Shown piece by piece: positions 8,832 through 16,648 of a stretch of DNA of 64,000 nucleotides (position 1 is the stretch's first letter; the number at the start of each line of letters is the position of its first letter). A program made the position numbers and the translations under genes. The notes beneath the pieces were generated by a model that was given only the letters and a program-made list of their open reading frames with translations, was not told the DNA's origin and searched no databases. The stretch is from assembly GCF_004799445.1 (NCBI RefSeq), contig NZ_SSNA01000059.1, positions 1 to 64,000 of the forward strand. Reading direction: 5' to 3'. Origin of the DNA: Bradyrhizobium sp. Lineage in GTDB: Bacteria > Pseudomonadota > Alphaproteobacteria > Rhizobiales > Xanthobacteraceae.

Positions 8832-9413
8832 ATGCGGATCGCCCTGGTCGGGATACTGTCGCTCGCCGTGGTCGGCGGCTCGCTCGCCCGCGCCGCCGAC
8901 CTCGCCGCCGGCAAGGCAAAGGCCGAGCTTTGTACCGGTTGTCACGGCGAATCCGCTATTTCGCAAACCGAGAACATTCCCTCGCTCGCGGGCCAGCCCG
9001 ATCAGTTCATTCAGTGGCAGCTGGTCTTCTTCCGCAGCGGCAGCCGCAAGAGCGAGCAGATGCAGCCGATCGTCGAACAGATCAACAACGACGATATTCG
9101 CAATCTCGGCGCCTATTTCGCCTCGCTTGCCCCGCCGAAGGCTGCTCAACCCGACGACAACCCCGATTTATCGCAGAAGGGTGCGCAGGCCGTCGCGGGC
9201 CGGCGCTGCGCCTCATGCCACACCGACACATTCGCCGGCACCAAAGCGGTGGCGCGCATTGCCGGCCAGCGCGAGGAATACCTGCTGAAGGCGCTGCACG
9301 AGTACAAATCAGGTGTACGATCCGGCGGTGGAATGGCTGCGATGGCGGATGTCGCCTATCCCCTCAGCGAAGAGGAAATCACCGCGCTCGCGCACTATCT
9401 CGCGCATTTCTAG
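8832..9413 (+). CDS. diheme cytochrome c, c4-like
   Basis: 193 residues with a signal peptide (cleavage near ARAAD) and two CxxCH heme sites: CTGCH near residue 35 and CASCH near residue 127. Each is followed by a c-type cytochrome half-domain; the second half carries the distal methionines in GGGMAAMADVAYPLSEEE. This two-domain form resembles cytochrome c4. It probably shuttles electrons in the periplasm, possibly from the neighbouring sorbosone-dehydrogenase-like protein to an oxidase. Confidence 0.92.
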   Translation: MRIALVGILSLAVVGGSLARAADLAAGKAKAELCTGCHGESAISQTENIPSLAGQPDQFIQWQLVFFRSGSRKSEQMQPIVEQINNDDIRNLGAYFASLAPPKAAQPDDNPDLSQKGAQAVAGRRCASCHTDTFAGTKAVARIAGQREEYLLKALHEYKSGVRSGGGMAAMADVAYPLSEEEITALAHYLAHF

Positions 9414-9440
9414 ATTTCGTTTCGGACGACGGTCCGTTGG

Positions 9441-9968
9441 TCAATTGCGAAACACGCCGAGCCCTTCGATAAAAAGCCTGATCCCGAGCTCGTAGCTCTG
9501 GTCGTGTTCAAGTGGTTCCAGAAACGACGCGCCCATCTCGTGCAGAACGAAGCCGCGCACGAAACTTCTCAAGATACGAAGCGCGTGTTGGGCCTGCTCG
9601 CCCCTGACGCCGAGTTGCGAAAAGATCGCGAACAAGACCTTGGCCAATTCCATTTGCGCGGCCCGCCATTCCGGACTGTCGGTCTCGGGATTTCGGAATG
9701 TGGCCGCCGACAGGCCGGGACGATCCAGCGCATAGCGACGCATGCTTATCATCGCCGCGCGCAAGGCGTCGGCACCGCTCTTGCCGGCAACATCGTGCTC
9801 GATGAGCTGCCGTAGTTCCCGATAGCCCTTGACGGCCAGGAACCGGCGCATTTCCGGGACGGTGGAAGTTTTTTCCGCGAGATGGTGTTCCATCTCCGCG
9901 GTCAGGTCGGCGGCGATTCTCTTGTCCCAACCGGTCGTGGGAAGTTCCAGAATCTCTGCGAGCTTCAA
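9441..9968 (-). pseudogene. TetR-type C-terminal (WHG) domain gene lacking the DNA-binding part
   Basis: The 175-residue frame matches the C-terminal WHG domain of TetR regulators. It begins inside what is normally the end of the HTH linker (AEILELPTTGWDKRIAADL) and ends ILRSFVRGFVLHEMGASFLEP...ELGIRLFIEGL. The first available codon is a TTG, with an in-frame TGA two codons upstream. I find no HTH in any frame between here and the promoter-like region near 10100. It is therefore most likely a regulator that has lost its first 40-50 residues, or a remnant. A functional stand-alone domain is less likely. Confidence 0.7.
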
Positions 9969-10153
9969 AGGTCAAATCCGCCTGGAGAAAATCGAATCAG
10001 CGATTCGCAATCACGTCGGGAACCGCACAAGCCAATTGGGCTCAGGTTGAAGCGTCGTTGCGCGCGGAACCTGTTACGCCGGTCACATGTAATTCTAGTT
10101 CACTTGGGTCTAGTCTGTCTTGCCCGATTTTCAATCAAAATCGCAGCTATGAT

Positions 10154-11074
10154 CTAGGTTCGCTGTTTTTCATACGCCTTCAGATGCGTGTAGGCGGTGC
10201 GCAGCTTCGGCACCGGCACTTTTGCGGCGTCGCCGCGCGCGATCAGATCGCCGATGACGTGATCGGCCTCGACAGGCGCGCCGGCCCTGATGTCGCGGAA
10301 CATTGACGCCGTCAGTTGCGAGCCCTCCGCGGTCAGCATGCCGCGCACACGCTCGAAGAACGGACCGCCGGGGGTATGGCCTTCGGCGGCCGCGACCGCG
10401 CCGCATTCATCGAGCATGCCGAGGATAAAGTCCTTGCCGCCGGGCGCGGCCAGGATGGCCCCCACCGGCGCGCGCATCAGACAGGTCGAGGCCGCGAGCG
10501 AGGCGAGGAACACCCATTTCTCCCACATGTCCTGGATGATCTGTTCGCTGGCCGCTGCGCCGAACTTGCCGCTGGCCATGATATCGGCGATGGCACGGAC
10601 GCGATCCGACAACTTGCCGTCGCGCTCACCGAAACTGAGCGACCGCATCGGCGCAAGCTGGACGATCTCGCGATGCTCATTGAGTGTGACCGCGATGGCG
10701 CAGAGGCCGCCGAGCACGCGCTCATCTCCAAATTTCTTGTCGAGCACATCCAAATGAAGCATGCCGTTGAGCAGCGGGACGATCACGGTCTGCGGCCCGA
10801 CCGCCGGAGCAAACGACCGGATGGCATCCTCAAGGTCGAATGCCTTGCAGCTCAACAGCACGACATCGAATTTGTCGCCGAGCTTGTCGGCCTGCACGAC
10901 CGGCGGATCTTTCAGCGTCACATCGCCGTTGGGGCTCTTGATAACCAGGCCCGCGGCGGCCAGTTCGGCCGCGCGCTTGGCGCGGACGAGGAACGTCACG
11001 TCACGCCCGGCCTGGAGCATTCTGCCGCCGAAATACCCGCCGATGGCGCCAGCGCCGACCACGAGAATGCGCAT
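10154..11074 (-). CDS. 2-dehydropantoate 2-reductase family (ketopantoate reductase)
   Basis: 306 residues. The N-terminal Rossmann domain starts MRILVVGAGAIGGYFGGRML (GxGxxG). A central segment CKAFDLEDAIRSFAP with NGMLHLDVL follows. The C-terminal helical domain holds the catalytic-type lysine in MWEKWVFLAS and the Ser/Glu region ASMFRDIRAGAPVEADHVIG. The known reaction is NADPH-dependent reduction of ketopantoate to pantoate in pantothenate synthesis. Many paralogues act on other 2-oxo acids, and no pan genes are adjacent, so panE is not assigned. The SDR gene at 11177 lies upstream in the same direction. Confidence 0.9.
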   Translation of the reverse strand: MRILVVGAGAIGGYFGGRMLQAGRDVTFLVRAKRAAELAAAGLVIKSPNGDVTLKDPPVVQADKLGDKFDVVLLSCKAFDLEDAIRSFAPAVGPQTVIVPLLNGMLHLDVLDKKFGDERVLGGLCAIAVTLNEHREIVQLAPMRSLSFGERDGKLSDRVRAIADIMASGKFGAAASEQIIQDMWEKWVFLASLAASTCLMRAPVGAILAAPGGKDFILGMLDECGAVAAAEGHTPGGPFFERVRGMLTAEGSQLTASMFRDIRAGAPVEADHVIGDLIARGDAAKVPVPKLRTAYTHLKAYEKQRT

Positions 11075-11176
11075 TTCTGAGTTCCTTGTGTTTGTTGTTC
11101 TTGGAGGGCGAATAGTGAGTAGCGAGTAGGGTACTTACACTCGCCCTTCGCCCTTCGCCATTCGCCTTTTTCCCGC
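11075..11176. repeat. short GGCGAA-rich intergenic repeat
   Basis: The gap has on its minus strand a run of GGCGAATGG/GGCGAAGG units that faces GAATAGTGAGTAGCGAGTAG on the plus strand, giving partly complementary arms. It resembles short dispersed repeats common between genes in this group. No gene is present. Confidence 0.45.
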
Positions 11177-11914
11177 CTACCATTTCTCCCCGAATGGGCG
11201 GATTTCGAGCTCGAAAGTCCAGGCGCTGCGGGGCTGCTGATAAAGCTGCCAGTATGAGGCTGCGACCGATGCCGGCGGCATCAGCAAATCCGGATTGTCC
11301 AGCGCTTCCTTGCCCCAGAGCTGCTCCCGCCGCTGGCGTACCCAGGCGGTGTCGACGCCGGAATCGATGATCAGATGCGCGACGTGAATGTTTTTTGGAC
11401 CGAGTTCGCGCGCCATCGATTGGGCCACCGCGCGAAGGCCGAATTTGGCGCTGGCGAAGGCCGCAAAACCGCTGCCGCCGCGCAACGAGGCGGTGGCGCC
11501 GGTGAAGAAGATGTTGCCCTTGCCGCGCGGCACCATCAGCCGCGCCGACTCGCGCCCGGCCAGAAAGCCGGCCCAGCACGCCATCTCCCATACCTTTCGG
11601 AATACGCGATCGGTGGTCTCCAGGATCGGGAAATTGACGTTGGCGCCGACGTTGAAAATGCACACCTCCAGCGGCGCGTGCTTGTCGGCATCAGCAAGGA
11701 ATGCCGCGACCTCGTCCTCCTTCCGCGCGTCGAGCGCGCGCGCCACGATCGATCCGCCCGCCGCCCCGATATCCCTGACCAGCGGTTCGAGCTTGGCGCC
11801 GTCGCGCCGTCCGGCGAACACGGTGAACCCCTCAGCGGCAAATTTCTTGGCGATCTCGGCGCCGATAAAGTCGCCGGCGCCGATCACCGCGGCGGTTGCA
11901 TGGCGTTTTTCCAT
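11177..11914 (-). CDS. SDR-family oxidoreductase with Phe at the catalytic Tyr position
   Basis: 245 residues, Rossmann fold. The cofactor loop reads GAGDFIGAEIAKKFA instead of the usual GxxxGxG with final glycines. The segments CIFNVGANVNFPILE (NNAG-like) and GNIFFTGATASLRGGSGF are present. The usual YxxxK active site appears as FASAK, so phenylalanine replaces the catalytic tyrosine. The terminal helix AQSMARELGPKNIHVAHLII is standard. The classical SDR reaction is therefore doubtful; the protein may use another residue or bind without reducing. It is transcribed ahead of the ketopantoate-reductase-like gene with a 102-bp repeat-containing gap. Confidence 0.85.
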   Translation of the reverse strand: MEKRHATAAVIGAGDFIGAEIAKKFAAEGFTVFAGRRDGAKLEPLVRDIGAAGGSIVARALDARKEDEVAAFLADADKHAPLEVCIFNVGANVNFPILETTDRVFRKVWEMACWAGFLAGRESARLMVPRGKGNIFFTGATASLRGGSGFAAFASAKFGLRAVAQSMARELGPKNIHVAHLIIDSGVDTAWVRQRREQLWGKEALDNPDLLMPPASVAASYWQLYQQPRSAWTFELEIRPFGEKW

Positions 11915-11930
11915 TAGCGTCTTCCTCTTT

Positions 11931-12042
11931 CGTCATTGCGAGGAGCAAAGCGACGATGCAATCCATCTAAAACAGACATGGATTGCTTCGCGGAGCCTGT
12001 CATCGGGCGCGCATTCGCGCGACCCGATGGCTCGCAATGACG
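11931..12042. repeat. dispersed palindromic repeat, copy 1
   Basis: Begins CGTCATTGCGAGGAGC and ends CTCGCAATGACG, with an inner inverted pair GCAATCCAT/ATGGATTGC. A close second copy lies at 56042-56161. The outer termini are inverted repeats, so the whole unit can fold as a long hairpin. It is non-coding and resembles the abundant rhizobial intergenic elements. Confidence 0.85.
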
Positions 12043-12048
12043 GTGTGG

Positions 12049-12657
12049 CTACTTCCCCAGCACCGCCTCCTCGACGTCACGCAACTGCTCCTTGCCGAAA
12101 AACATTTCGTTGCCGACGAAAAAAGTCGGCGAGCCGAAGGCGCCACGCGCGACCGCGGATTGGGTGTTCTCGATCAGCCCTGCCTTGACGTCGGCGTCCT
12201 GCGCGCGTGCGAACAGCCTTGCCGCATCGAGACCGGACGCCGCCAGCGCCCTGAGGGCGATGTCGGGATCGTCCATTTTCTTCGGCTCCGTCCACATGTG
12301 ATAAAACGCGGCGTCGACGTATTTCTCGAACACGCCCTCGAATTGCGCAGCGATGGCGGCGCGCATCAGGTTGAGGGTATTGACGGGAAAAAACGGATTC
12401 CAGGCATAGGGCCTGACGTGAAAGCGCTTCACGAAGCGCTCGGTCTCCAGCGCGTGAAATTCGCGCTTGTTCTTGATGCCGGCCAGCGATTCGGCCGGGG
12501 ATTTGTTGTTGGTGGCCTTGAAGATGCCACCGAGCAGGACCGGCACATACTCGAACCTGACGCCGATCCGCCGTTCGATCGCCGGGATCGCCCCATGACT
12601 GAGAAAGGCATTGGGGCTGCCGAAATCGAACATGAATTGCGGGGCGGTGGGGCTCAC
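12049..12657 (-). CDS. 2-hydroxychromene-2-carboxylate isomerase family (DsbA-like) protein
   Basis: 202 residues from the GTG at 12657, which follows GGGAG at good spacing. The family signature opens the protein: FMFDFGSPNAFLSHGAIP, where the serine replaces the thiol of DsbA/GST-kappa relatives. Further marks are RRIGVRFEYVPVLLGGIFKA, PFFPVNTLNLMRAAI and GAFGSPTFFVGNEMFFGKEQ. Characterised members use glutathione to isomerise intermediates of naphthalene and related aromatic breakdown. No other aromatic-degradation genes are nearby, so the substrate is unknown. Confidence 0.88.
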   Translation of the reverse strand: MSPTAPQFMFDFGSPNAFLSHGAIPAIERRIGVRFEYVPVLLGGIFKATNNKSPAESLAGIKNKREFHALETERFVKRFHVRPYAWNPFFPVNTLNLMRAAIAAQFEGVFEKYVDAAFYHMWTEPKKMDDPDIALRALAASGLDAARLFARAQDADVKAGLIENTQSAVARGAFGSPTFFVGNEMFFGKEQLRDVEEAVLGK

Positions 12658-12762
12658 GGCGATCTCCCGGACTTTTTGCGGCCAAAGCATTGTGGCGCAA
12701 CGGGCGTGGCGCGTCCACTGGATTTGATGATGGTCATAATACTTTGAAAGCGCCAGCGGAGG

Positions 12763-14112
12763 TCAGATCAACCGCCGTATGGCGCGCTTGCGCCAGACCA
12801 GCATATAGTAGGCCATCTGCAACAGGAACATGGCGCCGAAGGTTACGGGATAGGCTGTCCAGACGCCGTCCAGGCCGATGGCGCGGCTGAGGAAGATCGC
12901 GCAGGGAACCTCGATGACGGCAACCACGAGGATCGAAATCGACAGCGGTATCCATACCGTTCCACTCGCACGCATCGCGCCCGAGAACACGGTCGCCATG
13001 CCGAACGGCACCGAACCCCACAAGGCGATGTGAAGCGAACGCTGCGCGAGTTCGAGCACCGCCGGGTCGACAATAAAGAGGCGCATGAGGGCGCGTGAGA
13101 ACAGATAGCCAAGCGCCACCAGTCCGCCGGTGAGGACGACATTCATCAGAAGTCCGGTACGGACAATGGCGCCGATGCGGTCGGCGTTGCCGCGGCCGAT
13201 CGCCTGCGCACCGAAGATCGAGACCGAAATCGCGATCGACATCGCCGGAAACTGCACATAGCCCATGACCTGGTTGACCGCACCGTAGGCCGCGGTGGCG
13301 TCGGAGCCGAAGCCGTTGACGAGGCCGAGCAGCGCCAGCTCCGCCAGCGAAAACACCACCATTCCGATCGCCGAGGGAATGCCGAGGCGCATCACCTTGC
13401 GCAGCAGCGCGCCGTCGAGCCGCATGCAGCGCCAAAACGTCGCGTCGAAGGCGAGGGCATGCTTGCGGCGGCGCATATGGACAACGAGCCACGACAGCGT
13501 GAGCAGACCGGCGATGGCCGACGCCCAGGCGGCGCTGGCGACGCCAAGCCGGGGCAGGCCGAACCAGCCCCTGATCAGCGCCGGCGTTGCCGCAAGGCCG
13601 ACCAGAATCGAAATCGAGAGCGCCAGCAGCGGCGTGAGGGTATCGCCGACGCCACGCATCATCGCCGTCAACAGAATAAAGGCGAAGGTCAGCGGCATCG
13701 TGACCATCATGATGCGGGCATAGGCGCTGGCCTGGTCGAGGATATCGGCTGGCGTTGCGAGTGCGATCAGCAGCTGCCGGCTGAACAGCCCGCCGAATAT
13801 GGCGATGATGGCCGAGCCGAACAGCGCGATCGTCAAGGTCGTGCCGGCGACGGCCTTCACCCGCTCCGGTTCACCCGCGCCCCAGGCCTGACCGATCAGC
13901 ACGGTGGCGCCCGAACTCCGGCCCATCACGAAGGAGATCAAAAAGAACATCACCGGAAAAAACACCGACACGGCGGCCAGCGCATCGACCCCGATCATCT
14001 GGCCGAGGTAAACATTGTTGATGGTGCCGAACAACGATTGCAGAATGTTGCTCAGCATCATCGGCGCGAGGAAGACGAGAAACGTCTTCCAGAGGGGTGG
14101 GGTTTTCGACAC
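12763..14112 (-). CDS. MATE-family multidrug efflux transporter
   Basis: 449 residues from the GTG at 14112 (VSKTPPLWKTFLVFLAPMML), preceded by AAGGGAAA; an ATG 42 bp further up adds an unlikely charged leader. About twelve membrane segments are arranged as two related halves. The N-terminal half has LSNILQSLFGTINNVYLGQM and the second half AIGMVVFSLAELALLGLVNG. MATE proteins export cationic drugs or metabolites in exchange for Na+ or H+. It stands alone, with no adjacent regulator, so the substrate is open. Confidence 0.92.
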   Translation of the reverse strand: MSKTPPLWKTFLVFLAPMMLSNILQSLFGTINNVYLGQMIGVDALAAVSVFFPVMFFLISFVMGRSSGATVLIGQAWGAGEPERVKAVAGTTLTIALFGSAIIAIFGGLFSRQLLIALATPADILDQASAYARIMMVTMPLTFAFILLTAMMRGVGDTLTPLLALSISILVGLAATPALIRGWFGLPRLGVASAAWASAIAGLLTLSWLVVHMRRRKHALAFDATFWRCMRLDGALLRKVMRLGIPSAIGMVVFSLAELALLGLVNGFGSDATAAYGAVNQVMGYVQFPAMSIAISVSIFGAQAIGRGNADRIGAIVRTGLLMNVVLTGGLVALGYLFSRALMRLFIVDPAVLELAQRSLHIALWGSVPFGMATVFSGAMRASGTVWIPLSISILVVAVIEVPCAIFLSRAIGLDGVWTAYPVTFGAMFLLQMAYYMLVWRKRAIRRLI

Positions 14113-14199
14113 GGGTTTCCCTTGGGATCGGCGCGGCCAATCGACTCGCAACATTGCGGTGCCGAAGCAGCAGGTTTCAGAGAATCGATCGGCGCGCGG

Positions 14200-14817
14200 T
14201 CACGCCGTCGCGGCGTCGACGCGGTCGCTGAAGGCGAGCTTGACGGTGTGGTCACGGATATCGCCGGGCCAGCCGGCAACCAGATCGCCAAAGCGTCGTC
14301 GATCGTCCGCGAACAACGCCCGCGAGGCTTCCTCGAAGCCCGGCAGATTGCCGGCCATCGTTGACATGAAGTGATAGGCCGCCTCTCTGGCGGCGCGGCC
14401 GCGATCGCGGTCGCCGCTGGAGCGCCGCGCCTCCTCAACGAGCTTTCGCAGCGCTACCGAGGCGCCGCCGGGTTGTGCCCCGAGCCATTCCCAATGCCGC
14501 GGCAGCAGCGTCACCTCGCGCGCGACAACGCCGAGTCTGGGCCGGCCGCGACCACGCGGCTCCGGCACAGCCATGTCATCGGCGGGCGTCCTGGCATTCG
14601 CAGCCGGAAGCGGCAAACGTGCGACCACGTCTCGTTCGGTGCCGCGAAGGTCGAGATCGATCGGCCGTCCGTTGGCGTCGTCAAAGATGACGATCGGCTC
14701 CGCAGCAACCTTTTGGGAGGCTTTCATGACAGCCAGCGCGACCTCAGCCAGCGGGCCGGAAGCCAGCCGCTGATGGCCCATGAAGGCGGTGAATTGCTTG
14801 GAGGCGGCCTGAATCAT
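14200..14817 (-). CDS. DUF2239-family protein
   Basis: 205 residues. It begins MIQAASKQFTAFMGHQRLAS and contains the family hallmark GRPRLGVVAREVTLLPRHWE followed by WLGAQPGGASVALRKLVEEA. The C-terminal half is helical and charged (RAAREAAYHFMSTMAGNLPG). The function is unknown. The PRLGVVAREVTLLPRHW stretch looks like a short DNA- or protein-binding helix pair, but that is only a guess. A 22-bp palindrome 27 bp upstream suggests tight transcriptional control by an unidentified regulator. Confidence 0.8.
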   Translation of the reverse strand: MIQAASKQFTAFMGHQRLASGPLAEVALAVMKASQKVAAEPIVIFDDANGRPIDLDLRGTERDVVARLPLPAANARTPADDMAVPEPRGRGRPRLGVVAREVTLLPRHWEWLGAQPGGASVALRKLVEEARRSSGDRDRGRAAREAAYHFMSTMAGNLPGFEEASRALFADDRRRFGDLVAGWPGDIRDHTVKLAFSDRVDAATA

Positions 14818-14843
14818 TGCAGGAACTCTGGCTTTGGAATGGT

Positions 14844-14865
14844 TTATTTATACCCGGATAAATAA
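14844..14865. promoter_or_regulatory. operator-like palindrome upstream of the DUF2239 gene
   Basis: Eight-base perfect arms TTATTTAT and ATAAATAA flank the centre ACCCGG. The AT-rich arms stand out from the GC-rich surroundings. It lies 27 bp before the DUF2239 start, overlapping the likely promoter. A partial echo of the centre (CCGGGTA) occurs near 14883. Confidence 0.6.
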
Positions 14866-15010
14866 GATCCAGTCAATATCTCCCGGGTAAAATCTTCAAG
14901 AGCTGGAATTCGCCGCTGCCTTGATACGTTCCGAAGCGCCGGCCAATCGCCAATCCCAGCGTGCGCTGCTACGAGGTCAGCCGATCGCCACCGGGCTCGG
15001 GGGACCAAGC

Positions 15011-15676
15011 ATGCTGACCGTCCATCATCTCAACAATTCCCGCTCCCAGCGCGTGCTGTGGCTCCTGGAAGAGCTTGGCGTGCCTTACGAGATCGTCCGC
15101 TATCAGCGCCAGCCTGACATGCGCGCGCCTGCCGAGCTGCGCGCGGTTCACCCGCTCGGCAAGTCGCCCGTGATCACCGACAACGGCAATACGATTGCCG
15201 AGTCAGGCGCGATCACCGAATACGTCATCGACAGCTATGGCGAAGGCCGCCTGATCCCGCCGCCCAAAACACCGGAGCGGCTGCGCTACACCTATTGGCT
15301 GCATTACGCGGAAGGCTCCGCGATGCCGCCACTGCTGCTGAAGCTGTTGTTCACTTTGATGCCGAAACGCGCGCCGGCATTGCTGCGCCCGCTGGTGCGC
15401 AAGGTCTGCAACCAGGCGCTGACCACGCTGGTCAATCCGCAGCTCAAGCAACACATGGCGTTCTGGGAGAGCGAACTCGGAAAAAGCCAGTGGTTCGCCG
15501 GCAACGAGTTCACCGCGGCCGACATCCAGATGAGCTTTCCGCTGGAGGCGGCGGCGGCGCGCGGCGGACTTGAGCAGGGCCACCCCAGGGCGATGGCGTT
15601 TCTGGAGCGCATTCATGCCCGCCCAGCCTACCAGCGCGCACTGGAACGGGGCGGACCGTATTCGGTCGGACGGTGA
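15011..15676 (+). CDS. glutathione S-transferase
   Basis: 221 residues from the ATG at 15011. The N-terminal thioredoxin-fold half has HHLNNSRSQRVLWLLEELGV, where Ser/Arg lie at the glutathione-activating position, and HPLGKSPVITDNGNTIAESG, the glutathione-binding cis-Pro and ES motif. The C-terminal half is all-helical with the N-capping motif FAGNEFTAADIQMSFPLEAA. It conjugates glutathione to electrophiles or reduces peroxides in the cytoplasm. A longer in-frame start at 14921 lacks conservation and would run into the promoter region. Confidence 0.92.
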   Translation: MLTVHHLNNSRSQRVLWLLEELGVPYEIVRYQRQPDMRAPAELRAVHPLGKSPVITDNGNTIAESGAITEYVIDSYGEGRLIPPPKTPERLRYTYWLHYAEGSAMPPLLLKLLFTLMPKRAPALLRPLVRKVCNQALTTLVNPQLKQHMAFWESELGKSQWFAGNEFTAADIQMSFPLEAAAARGGLEQGHPRAMAFLERIHARPAYQRALERGGPYSVGR

Positions 15677-15682
15677 ATCGAT

Positions 15683-16579
15683 CTAGCTCGACTTCTGAAC
15701 CCCGCCGACAGAGGGCAGCGCCTTCACGGTGACCCCGGGGGGCGGCACGTCGTCGTCGGGCACAAAGAAATCCGACATCAGCGGGACCGTCGGATCGACG
15801 CGATAGTGCTCGAAGTCGCGCACGCCGCCTGCGTAAAGCACCTTGTCGTCGATGCAGAATTGCCCGGTGAATTCGCGCGACGGTTTGGTGAAGATGGCGT
15901 AGGCCGCATCGCCCATGATCTCGGGCTTGCGGCTGGCGCGCATCATGGCGTCGCCGCCGAGCAAATTGCCGACCGCGGCGGTGGCGATGGTGGTGCGCGG
16001 CCACAGCGCGTTGACCGCGACGCCCGAGGTTTTCAGTTCGGCCGAGAGGCCGAGCACGCACAGGCTCATGCCGAATTTCGCAATGGTGTAGGCGGTCGAG
16101 TGCTCGAACCATTTTGGCTGCATGTCGAGCGGGGGCGCCAGCATCAGGATATGCGGATTTGGCGCCTTCTTCAGATGCGGGATGCAGTATTTCGACACCA
16201 TGAAGGTGCCGCGGGTGTTGATGCCCATCATCAGGTCGAACCGCTTCATGTCGGTGGCTTGTGAATTGGTCAGGCTGATGGCGCTGGCATTGTTGACGCA
16301 GATGTCGATGCCGCCGAATTCGGCGACCGTCTTGTCGATGGCCGCCATCACCTGCGCCTCGTCTCTGATATCGCAGAGCACGGGAAGCGCCTTGCCGCCG
16401 GCGGCGCGGACCTCGTCGGCGGCGCTATAGATCGTGCCCTTGAGCTTCGGATGCGGTTCCGCGGTTTTTGCGGCGATCGCGACATTGGCGCCATCGCGCG
16501 CGGCCCGCAACGCGATCGCAAGTCCGATGCCGCGGCTGCCGCCGGATACGAACAGTGTCTTGCCTTTGAGCGATGTCAT
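15683..16579 (-). CDS. SDR-family oxidoreductase, HSDL2-like
   Basis: 298 residues from the ATG at 16579 (MTSLKGKTLFVSGGSRGIGL). It has the TGxxxGIG-type loop as SGGSRGIG, NNASAISLTNSQ for the NNAG motif, and the active site YTIAK preceded by HILMLAPPLDMQPKWFEHST. The extended C-terminal segment with PTVPLMSDFFVPDD fits the hydroxysteroid-dehydrogenase-like-2 subgroup, which lacks its SCP2 domain here. The substrate is unknown, with fatty acyl or steroid-like compounds possible. It converges with the GST gene; the stops are 6 bp apart. Confidence 0.88.
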   Translation of the reverse strand: MTSLKGKTLFVSGGSRGIGLAIALRAARDGANVAIAAKTAEPHPKLKGTIYSAADEVRAAGGKALPVLCDIRDEAQVMAAIDKTVAEFGGIDICVNNASAISLTNSQATDMKRFDLMMGINTRGTFMVSKYCIPHLKKAPNPHILMLAPPLDMQPKWFEHSTAYTIAKFGMSLCVLGLSAELKTSGVAVNALWPRTTIATAAVGNLLGGDAMMRASRKPEIMGDAAYAIFTKPSREFTGQFCIDDKVLYAGGVRDFEHYRVDPTVPLMSDFFVPDDDVPPPGVTVKALPSVGGVQKSS

Positions 16580-16648
16580 TGGAGACTCCGATTGTTGGTA
16601 CACAGCGCTCCCACCCCTACAAGGGGGTAGGGAACGAAGGCGACCGCT

